In this document: piece after piece, positions 30,433 through 39,278 of the stretch
Layout of the letters: each line of letters starts with the position of its first letter
How positions within the stretch are numbered: position 1 is the first letter of the stretch
Source: Acidobacteriota bacterium
GTDB lineage: Bacteria > Acidobacteriota > Blastocatellia > Pyrinomonadales > Pyrinomonadaceae
Assembly (NCBI GenBank): GCA_019239425.1
Contig: JAFAZX010000049.1
Span: forward strand, 1-64,000
Direction of reading: 5' to 3'
Length of the DNA stretch: 64,000 bases
Notes under the pieces: generated by a model
Seen by the model: the letters and a program-made list of their open reading frames with translations, nothing else
Databases searched by the model: none
What the model was told of the DNA's origin: nothing
Position numbers and translations under genes: made by a program

Positions 30433-31245
30433 CTACGAAGCACGATAGTAGTCGGCCACGGCCCGCGCCAGCGCGGGCGCGTTCGACTCGGCGGGCACGA
30501 CGTCCGCGCGCAGGCCGTAGCGGGCCGCGGTCTCGGCCGTGACCGCGCCGATGCAGGCGACGCGAACGCCCGAGAGGAGAGGGCGCAGGTCGCGCGTGTC
30601 GAAGAGCTGCGCGAAGTTGTGCACGGTCGAAGAACTCGTGAAGGTGATGCAGTCGACGCCGCCGCCGACGAGCAGGGCCTCCGCGCGCGCGCGGTCGGTC
30701 GTCTCGGGTCGGACGGTGCGGTAGGCTTCGACCACGTCGCAGCGCGCGCCGGCCGCTTCCAGAGCGCGCGGCAGGAAGTCGCGCGCGACGGCCGCGCGCG
30801 GCAGAAGGAAGTTGAGGTTCTCGAACCGCTCGCGCCCGCCGAGGTAGGCTTCGAGAGCTTCGAAGACTCCCTCGGCGCGCGCGTGTTCGGGGACGACGTC
30901 GACGTGGACGTGCGCCCCGACCAGACGCGCGGCCGTCGCCTCTCCGATGGCGCAGACGTGCAGCTCGTCCAGCTCGCTAACGTCTTTGCCCGCCGCCGAG
31001 AGGCGCGCGAGGAAGTGCTCGACGGCGTTCGCGCTCGTCAGGACGAGCCAGTCGTAGCCGAAGAGGTTTTCGATGGCCTCGTCGAGCTGCGCGTACGTGG
31101 CGGGCGGGACGATCTCGATGGTCGGGCAGGCGACGACGCGCGCGCCGTAGGATTCGAGCGCGGCGGCGAACTCGGCCGCCTGCTCGCGCGCGCGCGTGAT
31201 CATGACCGTGCGCCCTTCGAGTGGTTTAGATCTGTCCGCGCCCAT
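30433..31245 (-). CDS. hemD: Uroporphyrinogen-III synthase
   Basis: Closes hydroxymethylbilane to uroporphyrinogen III. The 270 residues match the weakly conserved HemD family: RTVMITRAREQA near the start, PTIEIVPP near 50, DWLVLTSANAVEHF near 70-85 and a second half with TFTSSSTVHNF. The start ATG at 31245 overlaps the end of hemC by about 20 bases. hemA and hemC upstream support the call. Confidence 0.9.
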   Translation of the reverse strand: MGADRSKPLEGRTVMITRAREQAAEFAAALESYGARVVACPTIEIVPPATYAQLDEAIENLFGYDWLVLTSANAVEHFLARLSAAGKDVSELDELHVCAIGEATAARLVGAHVHVDVVPEHARAEGVFEALEAYLGGRERFENLNFLLPRAAVARDFLPRALEAAGARCDVVEAYRTVRPETTDRARAEALLVGGGVDCITFTSSSTVHNFAQLFDTRDLRPLLSGVRVACIGAVTAETAARYGLRADVVPAESNAPALARAVADYYRAS

Positions 31246-32194
31246 CGGCCCTCGGCACCTGCGCGTTCGACTCGGTGAGCAGCTCACCGGCGCCGCGTTC
31301 CAGAAGTCTCGCGGCCAAATCCTCGCCGACGCGCTTCGCGTCAGCCGCGTCGCCCTCAAGGCTCTCGCGCAAGACCCGACTGCCGTCGAGCGCGGCGACC
31401 AGCCCGGCGATGCTCAACCTTCCGCCCCCCACGGTCGCGTGCGCGGCGATGGGCACCTGGCAGCCGCCGCCCAAACTCCGCAGCAGCGCGCGCTCGGCCG
31501 TCACCGCGGCGCGCGTCCGCGGGTCGTCGAGTCGAGACACGAGCGCGTTCGTCTCCTCGTCGTCCGAGCGCGTCTCGATGCCGAGCGAGCCTTGCCCGAC
31601 CGCCGAGATCATCTCGTCCTGCCCGATGGCGGCGCTGATGCGCCCGCCGAAGCCGAGCCGACGCAGGCCGGCGGAAGCGAGTATCAGAGCGTCGTACTCG
31701 CCCGCGTCGAGCTTGCGCAGGCGCGTGTCCACGTTCCCGCGCAGGTCTTTGATCCGCACGTCGGGCCGCAGGTGTCTGAGCTGCGCGATGCGCCGCAGGC
31801 TCGAAGTGCCCACGACCGCGCCCTCGGCCAGCGCGCTGATGGTGTCCGCCTCAACTCCCGCGCCGGCCCGCAGGACGAGCGCGTCGCGCGGGTCTTCGCG
31901 CTCGGGCGTGGCCGTGATGGCGAGTCCTTCGGGCGTGATCGTCGGCAGGTCTTTGAGCGAGTGGACGGCCACGTCGACGCGGCGGTCTAACAGCGCGACC
32001 TCCAACTCCTTCGTGAAAACGCCCTGCCCGCCGATGGAAGCGAGCGGCACGTCCGTCCGCACGTCGCCCTGCGTCTTGAAAATCTCGATGCGAACCTTCA
32101 CGCCGGGGTCGAGCGCTTCGAGCCGCGCCTTCACCCACTCCGACTGCCACAGCGCGAGCTTCGACCCGCGCGAACCGATGATGATCTCTTTCAT
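31226..32194 (-). CDS. hemC: Porphobilinogen deaminase (hydroxymethylbilane synthase)
   Basis: Joins four porphobilinogen units to hydroxymethylbilane. The 322 residues are normal. GSRGSKLALWQ at 7-17, the catalytic Asp82 in HSLKD and Cys245 in LGGGCQVPI, which anchors the dipyrromethane cofactor, are all present. The ATG at 32194 follows a family G hairpin; the frame upstream reads through the repeat. hemD overlaps its end. Confidence 0.96.
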   Translation of the reverse strand: MKEIIIGSRGSKLALWQSEWVKARLEALDPGVKVRIEIFKTQGDVRTDVPLASIGGQGVFTKELEVALLDRRVDVAVHSLKDLPTITPEGLAITATPEREDPRDALVLRAGAGVEADTISALAEGAVVGTSSLRRIAQLRHLRPDVRIKDLRGNVDTRLRKLDAGEYDALILASAGLRRLGFGGRISAAIGQDEMISAVGQGSLGIETRSDDEETNALVSRLDDPRTRAAVTAERALLRSLGGGCQVPIAAHATVGGGRLSIAGLVAALDGSRVLRESLEGDAADAKRVGEDLAARLLERGAGELLTESNAQVPRADGRGQI

Positions 32195-32208
32195 ACCAGA
32201 GCGGTCAA

Positions 32209-32278
32209 TAGTGAATGGTAAATGGTGAATAGAAGGAACGGTCTTCGACCATTCACCATTTACCATTCACTATTCACT
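32209..32278. repeat. Hairpin element, family G (no. 14)
   Basis: Left arm 32209-32231 and right arm 32248-32278, period 7 (TGGTAAA, TGGTGAA, TAGTGAA). On the minus strand it provides the last residues (SSE) and TAG stop of hemA and lies 14 bases before the hemC start. Confidence 0.9.
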
Positions 32279-33550
32279 ACTGTTCTCCTCCAGGCCGAAG
32301 ATGTCGCGCCAGGCCTGCACCTCGGTCTCTTCGCCCGCGTCGTAGGAGCGGCGCATGCGGTGGATGACCGGGTGCGAAATCTTGTTGACGGCCGACATGA
32401 GCATCTGTTCGATGGCCTGCTCCTGCTCGGGCGTCAGGTGCCCCAGGCGGTTGCGCTGGCGCTCGAACTCTTCGTGCGCGATCCGGCGCAGCTTCTCCTT
32501 GAGCGCGCCGACCGTCGGGCCGATGTCGAGCGCGCGCAGCGCCTGCTGGAACTGCGTCACCTCGGACTCGACGATCAGCTCGGCCCGCTCGGCCTCGCGC
32601 TCGCGCTCGCGGATGTTCGAGTGGACGACCGCTTCGAGGTCGTCCACGTCGAAGACGAAGAGGTTCGAGAGCTTCGCCACGGCGGGGTCTACGTTGCGCG
32701 GGACGCTGATGTCGATGAAGAAGGCCGGGCGGTTCCTCCTCTTCGCGCGCGCCCGCTCGGCCATCTCGGGCGTGATGATGTACTCGCGCGCGCCCGTCGA
32801 GCAGATGACGATGTCCGCCTGCGCCAAAGTCTCTTCGAGCGCGCCGAACTCGACGGCCTCGCCGCCGAACTTGACCGCGAGCTTCTGCGCCATCTCGTAC
32901 GTGCGGTTCGTGACGAGCACGCGCGCCGCGCCCGCGCCCGACAGATGTTGCGCGGCGAGTTCCGCCATCTCGCCCGCGCCGACGAGCAGCACCGTCGCGC
33001 CTTTGAGCGAGCCGAAAATCTTCCGCCCCAACTCGACGGCGGTGAAGCTGATGGAGACGGCCGAGGCGGCGATGCCGGTCTCTGTGCGGACGCGCTTGGC
33101 GACGCGCAGGGCGTGGTGGACGAGCTTGTGCAGGACGCGCCCCGCCGTGCCCGCCTCGACGGCGAGCGTGTAGGCGTGGCGGACCTGACCCAAGACCTGC
33201 GGCTCGCCGACGACCATCGAGTCGAGCGAGGAGGCGACGCGGAAGACGTGTCGGACGGCGGCCTCGTCGGCGTGCGTGTAGAGGTGGCCGCTGAAGAGTT
33301 CGACGGGGACGGAGCGCTCGCCGCTCAGGAAGTCGCTCAGACGCCCGACGGCGTCATCGCCCTTCTGCCGCGCGGAGGCGGCCAGAATCTCGACGCGGTT
33401 GCAGGTGGAGACGATCAGGCCCTCGCGCACGACCTCGCCGTCCACGAGCGCGCGCAGGCTCGCGGCGCACGCCTCGTCGCTGAACGCGAGCCGCTCGCGC
33501 ACCTCCACCGGCGCGGTCTTGTGGTTGAGTCCGACGAGAACTATCGACAT
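32270..33550 (-). CDS. hemA: Glutamyl-tRNA reductase
   Basis: First step of C5 haem synthesis: reduces glutamyl-tRNA to glutamate semialdehyde. The 426 residues match. GLNHKTAPVEVRE is at 7-19 and the catalytic Cys50 is in STCNRVEI; a Rossmann NADPH-binding domain follows (LLVGAGEMAELAA near 180-195) and a helical dimerisation domain ends the protein. A coiled-coil gene ends three bases before its start. The last three residues and stop come from hairpin no. 14. Confidence 0.97.
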   Translation of the reverse strand: MSIVLVGLNHKTAPVEVRERLAFSDEACAASLRALVDGEVVREGLIVSTCNRVEILAASARQKGDDAVGRLSDFLSGERSVPVELFSGHLYTHADEAAVRHVFRVASSLDSMVVGEPQVLGQVRHAYTLAVEAGTAGRVLHKLVHHALRVAKRVRTETGIAASAVSISFTAVELGRKIFGSLKGATVLLVGAGEMAELAAQHLSGAGAARVLVTNRTYEMAQKLAVKFGGEAVEFGALEETLAQADIVICSTGAREYIITPEMAERARAKRRNRPAFFIDISVPRNVDPAVAKLSNLFVFDVDDLEAVVHSNIREREREAERAELIVESEVTQFQQALRALDIGPTVGALKEKLRRIAHEEFERQRNRLGHLTPEQEQAIEQMLMSAVNKISHPVIHRMRRSYDAGEETEVQAWRDIFGLEENSSE

Positions 33551-33553
33551 CCT

Positions 33554-34096
33554 CTACTGCCCGCGGTTGCGCTCCTCCTCCACAATGTTAATCAGCGCCT
33601 CCAACCTCCGGTCGGTGCCGGCCGTTTGCTCCGCCAGCGCCTCGATCTTCAATGAGAGCCTATCTACCGTCGTTTCCGTTTGTTCTTGCTGCGCAGCCAG
33701 TTTAGCCATCGCGGCACGAAGCAACTCCTCCGACGCGCGTCTTGACTCTTCCGATGCGCGGAGCGTCTCACCCAGGGACTCAATTAAACGGACTTGAGTT
33801 GCGTCGGCCGCCCGGAGCGACTCATGCACTCTGCCTTCCGTCTCAAGGTTCTGCTTCATCACCAGCATGATGTTCGCCTGCGTATCGGCAAAAGATTCCA
33901 CGCGTTCGGAGAGTTGCCTGAGCTGCTCGCTCGTCTGAGCCAACTGTTCAGTGTTTTTAGCTAACTGCGTATCAGTTACAGACAATTGCTCGTCCGTCCG
34001 CGCTTGTCTCTCACTGATCTCTTGCATGCGAGCCTCGTGAGTTGCCTGGCTCTTGAGTAGAAAATCAACCGCCCGTTCGAATTCTTCGTTGGTCAT
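33554..34096 (-). CDS. Coiled-coil protein of unknown function (180 aa)
   Basis: A 180-residue, almost wholly helical protein rich in Glu, Gln, Arg and Thr, opening MTNEEFERAVDFLLKSQATH and running as a long coiled coil with repeated TxEQL/TSEQL segments. No catalytic motif or membrane segment. It separates the HemX-like gene from hemA, two genes usually adjacent. Its codon use is visibly less GC-rich than the hem genes around it, suggesting a later arrival. Function unknown; a structural or scaffold role is a guess. Confidence 0.75.
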   Translation of the reverse strand: MTNEEFERAVDFLLKSQATHEARMQEISERQARTDEQLSVTDTQLAKNTEQLAQTSEQLRQLSERVESFADTQANIMLVMKQNLETEGRVHESLRAADATQVRLIESLGETLRASEESRRASEELLRAAMAKLAAQQEQTETTVDRLSLKIEALAEQTAGTDRRLEALINIVEEERNRGQ

Positions 34097-34154
34097 CTTT
34101 CATCTCCTTTCGGGTTGACGGAACGGGCAGCGGTTGAGGGCAAGCGCATAAGCT

Positions 34155-34982
34155 TTAACGGAAGACGTGGAAGCCGCCGAGGACGACGGCGCCGACGAAG
34201 GTGCAGAGGACGAGGGTGAAGCCGCCGACGCCGAGCCAGGCGGCCTTGCGCCCGCGCCACTGGACGCGGTAGTGCAGGAGCGCGAGGTAGACGACCCACG
34301 TCAGCAGGGCGAAGAACTCGGTCGGGTCGTTGTGGAACATGCGGACGCTGCGCGCGCGCGACCAGATGACGCCGGTGATGATGCCGAGCGTCAGGAGCGT
34401 GAAGCCGATGCTCGCGGCGGTCGAGGCCACGTCGTCCACGGTCGTCAGGGAGGGCAGGCGGTGGAAGACGGCCGAGAACTTCTTGAGCCTCAGCTCGCGC
34501 TCCTGCCACAGGTACATCACGCTCGCCGCGAAGGCGACGAAGAACGACGCGTAGCCGAAGATGAGCAGCGTGACGTGGACGGGGAAGAGCCACGAGCCGC
34601 TGCCGTCGGTCACGGCGCTCGGGTCTTTGGCCGGGTTCGAAGAGACGAGCTGCGAGGCGAGCACGAGCAGCGTCACGACCGGCAGCAGGAACGCCCCCAG
34701 GACGCGCAGGGGGTAGCGGTACGTGACGAGGAAGTAGGCGATGACCAGCGTCCAGCCCAGGAACGAGAGCGCCTCGGTCGTGCTGAAGAGGGGGTAGTGG
34801 CCGTCCTTCGCCCAGTCGAGGACGATGGCCGCGGTGTGCGCGGCGAAGGCGAAGCCGACCGCGTAAAGGGTCGTCCGCTCGGCGGCTCGGCGCTTGTCGA
34901 CGAAGGCCAGGACGGCGTGGACGGCGGCGATGACGTAGCCCGCCAGTGCCGCGTAGTGAACCACGTAGAAATAAGGTTTCAT
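34155..34982 (-). CDS. Cytochrome c assembly family protein, HemX/CcsA-like
   Basis: A 275-residue protein with about eight hydrophobic segments. The region GSGSWLFPVHVTLLIFGYASF near 145-165 corresponds to the haem-handling part of CcsA/ResC proteins, with conserved histidines on either side. In Bacillus the related HemX lies next to hemA and lowers HemA amount; the gene order here supports a HemX-type role, but a cytochrome c assembly role is the alternative. Confidence 0.85.
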   Translation of the reverse strand: MKPYFYVVHYAALAGYVIAAVHAVLAFVDKRRAAERTTLYAVGFAFAAHTAAIVLDWAKDGHYPLFSTTEALSFLGWTLVIAYFLVTYRYPLRVLGAFLLPVVTLLVLASQLVSSNPAKDPSAVTDGSGSWLFPVHVTLLIFGYASFFVAFAASVMYLWQERELRLKKFSAVFHRLPSLTTVDDVASTAASIGFTLLTLGIITGVIWSRARSVRMFHNDPTEFFALLTWVVYLALLHYRVQWRGRKAAWLGVGGFTLVLCTFVGAVVLGGFHVFR

Positions 34983-35018
34983 CGCTAAACCGGGCGGCGC
35001 GTGGGACGCTCAGCGGCC

Positions 35019-35048
35019 ATTGTAAAGGAGGGGGCAGGGGAAGGCCAA
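35019..35048 (-). promoter_or_regulatory. Possible promoter of the hem gene group
   Basis: On the minus strand TTGGCC (35043-35048) and TACAAT (35019-35024) are 18 bases apart, about 37 bases upstream of the HemX-like start. The -10 box is good and the -35 box weak. Confidence 0.35.
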
Positions 35049-35146
35049 GCAACTCCGGCCGCAAGGCTTTGAAAGCGCCAGCGCCGCGTGAGAAACTAGC
35101 CCTCGAAAAGAAGTTCCAGCTCAGAACGTTTGGGAGCGTTACTCTG

Positions 35147-35722
35147 ATGCCGACCCGCGAAGAGGCTTGGGAACTGCTCTGCGAGTACACGAAGGGGAAG
35201 AGCCTGCGCCAGCACGCGCTGGCCGTCGAGGCGGCGATGCGCGCCGCGGCCGCGCGCTACGGCGGCACTGACGCGGACGCGGACGAGTGGGGCCTCACGG
35301 GGATGCTCCACGACTTCGACTACGAGATGTTCCCGACGATGGAGGAGCACCCCTACAAGGGCGCCAACATCCTCTGCGGGCGCGGCTACCCCGACCGGGT
35401 CATCCGCGCCATCATGGGGCACGCCACCTACACGGGCGTCCCGCGCGACACGCCGATGGCGCGCGCTCTCTTCGCGACCGACGAGCTGTGCGGCTTCCTC
35501 GTCGCCTGCGCGCTCGTGCGCCCTTCGAAGAGCCTCGACGACCTCGAAGTCTCTTCGGTCAGGAAGAAGCTGAAGGACAAGGCGTTCGCGCGCACCGTCA
35601 ACCGCGAAGACATACGGCAGGGCGTCGAAGAACTCGGCGTCGACCTGGACGAGCACGTCCGCTTCTGCATCGAAGCGCTGAAGCCGGTGCAGGAGCAGAT
35701 CGGGCTGAAAGGGGGACAGTAG
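35147..35722 (+). CDS. HD-domain hydrolase
   Basis: A 191-residue protein of the HD phosphohydrolase superfamily. SLRQHALAVEAAM near 18-30 and MLHDFDYEMFP near 52-62 give the metal-binding His and His-Asp pair; GHATYTG near 94 supplies another conserved His. This compact form is common in bacteria and has unknown substrates, often nucleotides. The ATG at 35147 has GGGAG about ten bases upstream. The C-terminal GGQ and the stop merge into a family C hairpin arm. Confidence 0.85.
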   Translation: MPTREEAWELLCEYTKGKSLRQHALAVEAAMRAAAARYGGTDADADEWGLTGMLHDFDYEMFPTMEEHPYKGANILCGRGYPDRVIRAIMGHATYTGVPRDTPMARALFATDELCGFLVACALVRPSKSLDDLEVSSVRKKLKDKAFARTVNREDIRQGVEELGVDLDEHVRFCIEALKPVQEQIGLKGGQ

Positions 35723-35810
35723 GCAGTAGGCAGTGCGCCCCGCGCTGCGAACGTCGAAGAGTTATGACGTGGATTTAAACTGCCTACTGCCATCCGCCTA
35801 CCGCCTACCT
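35718..35810. repeat. Hairpin element, family C (no. 15)
   Basis: Left arm 35718-35735 (short) and right arm 35778-35810 with the variants GTAGGCGG and GGATGGCA. It follows the HD gene, whose stop codon is the TAG in the left arm. Confidence 0.88.
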
Positions 35811-35835
35811 GCGTGGTATGCTGAGATTCAGACGT

Positions 35836-36168
35836 TCAGATGTTTCTCGCGGGCGGTGAGGGGAGCAGCTCGGGGCCGGGGCTGCCCGTGAGCAGGGGCA
35901 CGAGCGAGAGCGCCGCGAGCGTGAGCAGGGAGGCGAGCAGCGCCGTCGCGGCCGCCTGGAGCTGGCGCCGCCGCGGCGTGTGGCGGTAGACGAAGACCGC
36001 CGCGTAGACAATCGCCCCGACCGGCGCGAGCAGGCTCGCGGCCGCCGCCCAGAGCGGGGCCGCCCTCCCGCCCCAGGGTGTGAGCAGGAAGTACCAGGCG
36101 GCGTAGAGGGTCGCGGCGCTCGCGGCGGCGGCCAGCAGCGAGGCGGCGATGAGCAGCTTCCAGCGCAA
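35836..36168 (-). CDS. Small membrane protein of unknown function
   Basis: A 110-residue protein with three likely transmembrane segments (about 5-30, 38-62 and 72-95) and a Pro-rich end. Ala/Leu-rich, no recognisable motif. It starts with TTG; no ATG or GTG gives the first membrane segment. It is transcribed away from the proline dehydrogenase gene. GC-rich DNA can give chance hydrophobic frames, so some doubt remains. Confidence 0.55.
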   Translation of the reverse strand: MRWKLLIAASLLAAAASAATLYAAWYFLLTPWGGRAAPLWAAAASLLAPVGAIVYAAVFVYRHTPRRRQLQAAATALLASLLTLAALSLVPLLTGSPGPELLPSPPARNI

Positions 36169-36306
36169 CTCTCTCAGATTCCTTGTTGGTCGTGGGCGGT
36201 CACGGACGAGGGTCTTAAGACGCGCGGAAGCATATCACAGCGCGCCGCCGCGGCGGCCTTAAATTTGTCGGAAGTTCAGACAGGGTTCAGGACAGTCACA
36301 GAAACG

Positions 36307-37227
36307 ATGGTTGCCAGGAGCACACTCCTCTTTCTCTCGCGGCGCGAGGGCCTCAAGGACTTCGCCACCCGCTTCAAACCCTTCCGCCGGATGACCGAGC
36401 GCTTCGTCGCCGGCGACGACATCGACGCGGCAGTCCGTGCCATCCGCGAGCTGAACGCGCGCGGCTGCACGGCCACCTTCGACCACCTCAACGAGGGCGT
36501 GACGAGCGCCGCCGAGACCGAGGGCGAGGTGCGCGAGTACAAGCGCGTGCTCGCCGCCATCGACGAGGCCGGCATCAGGTCGAACGTCTCGATCAAGCTC
36601 ACGCAGTTCGGCCTCGCCTTCGACCCTGAGCTGGCCTACCGCAACGCGCGCGCCATCGTCGAGGAGGCCGCGCGCCGCGGCAACTTCGTCCGCGTGGACA
36701 TGGAGGACTCGCAGGTCACGCAGGTCACGCTCGACATCTTCCGCCGCCTGCGCGCGGAGTTCGACCTGAACACCGTCGGCATCGTCCTGCAGTCGTACCT
36801 GCGCCGCACCGAACAGGACGTGCGCGACACGGTCTCTATCCCAGCGCGCGTGCGGCTCTGCAAGGGCGCGTACAACGAGCCGCCCGAGGTCGCCTATCCC
36901 GACAAGAAGGACGTGGACGAGAACTACGTCCGCTGCATGAAGCTGCTGCTCGAGAGCGGCGTCTACCACGGCATCGCCACGCACGACGAGAACATGATCC
37001 GCGCGACGAAGGAGTTCGCCGCGCGCGAAGGCATCGGGAAGGAGAAGTTTGAGTTCCAGATGCTCTACGGCGTGCGGCGCGATTTGCAGGAGGGCCTGGC
37101 GCGCGAGGGCTACAACGTGCGCGTCTACGTGCCGTACGGGAAGACCTGGTACCCCTACTTCATGCGCCGGCTCGCGGAGCGCCCCGCCAACGTCTGGTTC
37201 GTGATGAAGAACTTCCTCAAAGGCTGA
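36307..37227 (+). CDS. Proline dehydrogenase
   Basis: Oxidises proline to pyrroline-5-carboxylate with FAD, passing electrons to the quinone pool. The 306 residues correspond to the monofunctional enzyme. Family features: NVSIKLTQFGL near 90-100, RVDMEDSQVT near 130, QSYLRRTEQD near 165, RLCKGAYNEP near 185, ATHDE near 230 and YGVRRDLQ near 258. The ATG at 36307 is chosen because the family starts here; the frame upstream opposes another gene. No P5C dehydrogenase is nearby. Confidence 0.93.
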   Translation: MVARSTLLFLSRREGLKDFATRFKPFRRMTERFVAGDDIDAAVRAIRELNARGCTATFDHLNEGVTSAAETEGEVREYKRVLAAIDEAGIRSNVSIKLTQFGLAFDPELAYRNARAIVEEAARRGNFVRVDMEDSQVTQVTLDIFRRLRAEFDLNTVGIVLQSYLRRTEQDVRDTVSIPARVRLCKGAYNEPPEVAYPDKKDVDENYVRCMKLLLESGVYHGIATHDENMIRATKEFAAREGIGKEKFEFQMLYGVRRDLQEGLAREGYNVRVYVPYGKTWYPYFMRRLAERPANVWFVMKNFLKG

Positions 37228-37239
37228 GGCCGCCCTTAT

Positions 37240-37746
37240 ATGAACGAGAGCTGGACGTGGGTTCTGTGGACGGTGCTCGGCGTGGTGCTCGTCATCGCCG
37301 AGGTCTTCACGCCGGGCTTCGTGCTGCTCTGGTTCGGCGTGGGCGCGCTGGCCGCGGCGCTCGCGGCCTTCCTCGGCGCGGGACTGGCCGCGCAGTTCAT
37401 CCTGTTCATCACCATCTCGGCCGCCTTGACCGCGCTCTCGCGCACCATCTTCGTCAACTACTTCACGCGGCCCGACGAACCCGAAGGCTTGCGCACGGGC
37501 GCGGCCGCGCTGCCGGGCCAGGTCGGCACGGTCGTCTCTTCGAGCCAGGGCGCCCTGAACGAGGGCGCGGTCAAGGTCTTCGGCTCCGTCTGGACGGCCT
37601 ACCCGGCCGAGGGCGAGCCGCCGCTCGAAGCCGGCGACCGCGTCGTCGTCGAGCGCCTGCAAGGCGCTTCCATCTACGTCCGCCGCGCCGGGGCCGTCCC
37701 CGACTGGCGCGCGCGCGAGCTGCCCGAGGGCGAGACGCGCCGGTAA
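37240..37746 (+). CDS. NfeD-family membrane protein
   Basis: A 168-residue protein with an N-terminal pair or trio of transmembrane helices (about 8-75) and a C-terminal OB-fold domain (GQVGTVVSSSQGALNEGAVKVFG, then GDRVVVERLQGASIYVRR). NfeD proteins usually work with a stomatin/flotillin (SPFH) partner in membrane microdomains; no SPFH gene is adjacent. It follows proline dehydrogenase after 12 bases. Confidence 0.9.
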   Translation: MNESWTWVLWTVLGVVLVIAEVFTPGFVLLWFGVGALAAALAAFLGAGLAAQFILFITISAALTALSRTIFVNYFTRPDEPEGLRTGAAALPGQVGTVVSSSQGALNEGAVKVFGSVWTAYPAEGEPPLEAGDRVVVERLQGASIYVRRAGAVPDWRARELPEGETRR

Positions 37747-37781
37747 GCAGAGAGAGAGTCGAACTGCATCTGCGAGGTGGG

Positions 37782-38546
37782 ATGATGAAGGTCAGCGGGC
37801 CGGCCCTCGTACTGCTCCTCTTCGCGTGCGCACTCGCGAACACTGCGGCCGCACAGGGCGGGAGGCCGAAAGGGTGCGCGGTGCGCGGGCGGGCCGTGGA
37901 CGACAGGGGCGCCCCCGTGCCGAAGGCGGCCGTGCTGGTGGACGGCGGCCAGCCCGCGGGCTGGGAAGACCTCATCATCGTCGACAACGCGGACGAGCAG
38001 GGCTACTTCAGCTACCAGCTGGAGCGCTGCCCTTTCCCGGCCGAGTCCATGACCCTCTACGTCACCTCGCCTGTTTCGTTCGACCACTACGCGCCGTTCA
38101 CGGCCCCCTTCCTGCGCAGCGGGCGCGCGGGAAGGGCATACGCGGGGCAGGCGGTGCGGGGCAAGCGGAAGGGCGACCTCGAACTCGGGGAGGTGCGCGT
38201 ACAGGCGTTCTTCACGGCCGTGACTTTGAAGTTCGTCGGGCGCGACGGGCGGCCGCTGCTGACCGCCGACGACTGGGCCGGGCTCTACGTTAGGCTGAAG
38301 ACGGCGGGCGGATTGAACGTCTCGGAGACAACCCTTTCGGCGTCTCATATCGAAAAGGCCGTGCGGTCAGATGAGTCTTCGCTCGTGATGGAACTGCCCG
38401 AGGGCTCCTGGCAGGTGGAGCTTTTAATCTACCGGAAAGGCAAGCACCGTCTGAAGGCCGACCGGCTGGTTGAGGTGCCGAGAGGGAGCGTGCCTTTCAC
38501 CCTCACACTACAAATGGACAGGCAGAACAACCCGAAGGGGCGTTGA
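37782..38546 (+). CDS. Secreted protein with carboxypeptidase-regulatory-like domain
   Basis: A 254-residue exported protein (signal peptide ending ANTAAAQ). Residues about 30-135 look like a carboxypeptidase regulatory-like beta-sandwich (CAVRGRAVDDRGAPVPKAAVLV), a fold for surface or binding roles; the remainder is unknown. Two ATG codons in a row (37782 and 37785) follow GAGGTGGG; the second is better spaced. Two cysteines could pair. No enzymatic residues are visible. Confidence 0.75.
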   Translation: MMKVSGPALVLLLFACALANTAAAQGGRPKGCAVRGRAVDDRGAPVPKAAVLVDGGQPAGWEDLIIVDNADEQGYFSYQLERCPFPAESMTLYVTSPVSFDHYAPFTAPFLRSGRAGRAYAGQAVRGKRKGDLELGEVRVQAFFTAVTLKFVGRDGRPLLTADDWAGLYVRLKTAGGLNVSETTLSASHIEKAVRSDESSLVMELPEGSWQVELLIYRKGKHRLKADRLVEVPRGSVPFTLTLQMDRQNNPKGR

Positions 38547-38549
38547 GGC

Positions 38550-39278
38550 TCAGGCCGCGTCACCCTTGAGCGGGGCGGACACGCCGAAGACCTTGCCGGC
38601 GGCCCGCGGACTCCTGCGTCGGAGTACGCGCGCGGCGTAGGCGGCGAGCGCGAGCAGCGAAGCGGAGGCGAGGAAGCAGAGGCCGGCGAGGAGCGCGTGC
38701 GGGTTCTCGAAGAGGTACGCGAGCGGGCCGAGGCTGACGAAGTTGGGCGGCAGACGGCGCAACGCGCGCGTGCGACGCCAGGTCGAGTAGGTCTCAAACT
38801 CTTTGTGTGTGGAGAAGGCCGCGAGCGGTTCGAGGTCGGGGAAGTAGGTCGGGTCTGTGGCGGAATCGACGATGAGCCGGGAGCCGTCGCTGCGTCCGAC
38901 GACGCTGACGACGTGCGACTTCTCGCCTTCGAGGTAGAGGCGCTGCGCGTCGATGCCGGCGGCCAGGGCCATGTTGACGAAGACGCGCGAGGCCTCGCCG
39001 CAGCGCCCCTTGCCCGTCCGGAGGGTGTCGGCCGCCGTGTCGCGCAGGAACGGGCGCGAGAGCCTCCAAAACTCCACGTTGCGAACGTGCGCGCGGACGT
39101 AGTCGCGCAGCGCAATCACCTTCGAGTCGAAATCGTCCGGGACGCCGGCGAGGACTTCGCGCGTGACGGCGCGAACGTACTCGTCCTGCCGCCGCTGCTC
39201 GCGCATCTGAAGCGCGCCCGCGGCCAGCAGCGCGAGCGCGAGGCCGGCGAGGGCGGACGCCGACAGCCGCCGCGTCAT
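38550..39278 (-). CDS. Transglutaminase-like membrane protein
   Basis: A 242-residue protein with an N-terminal hydrophobic anchor (about 5-22) and a second membrane segment near 196-220. Between them is a small transglutaminase-like domain with a plausible catalytic triad: Cys93 in GRCGEAS, His122 in KSHVVSV and Asp138 in LIVDSATDP. Such domains act as proteases or peptide cross-linkers, or only bind. The start overlaps the stop of the PPM phosphatase gene by four bases (ATGA), so the two are translated together. Confidence 0.82.
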   Translation of the reverse strand: MTRRLSASALAGLALALLAAGALQMREQRRQDEYVRAVTREVLAGVPDDFDSKVIALRDYVRAHVRNVEFWRLSRPFLRDTAADTLRTGKGRCGEASRVFVNMALAAGIDAQRLYLEGEKSHVVSVVGRSDGSRLIVDSATDPTYFPDLEPLAAFSTHKEFETYSTWRRTRALRRLPPNFVSLGPLAYLFENPHALLAGLCFLASASLLALAAYAARVLRRRSPRAAGKVFGVSAPLKGDAA

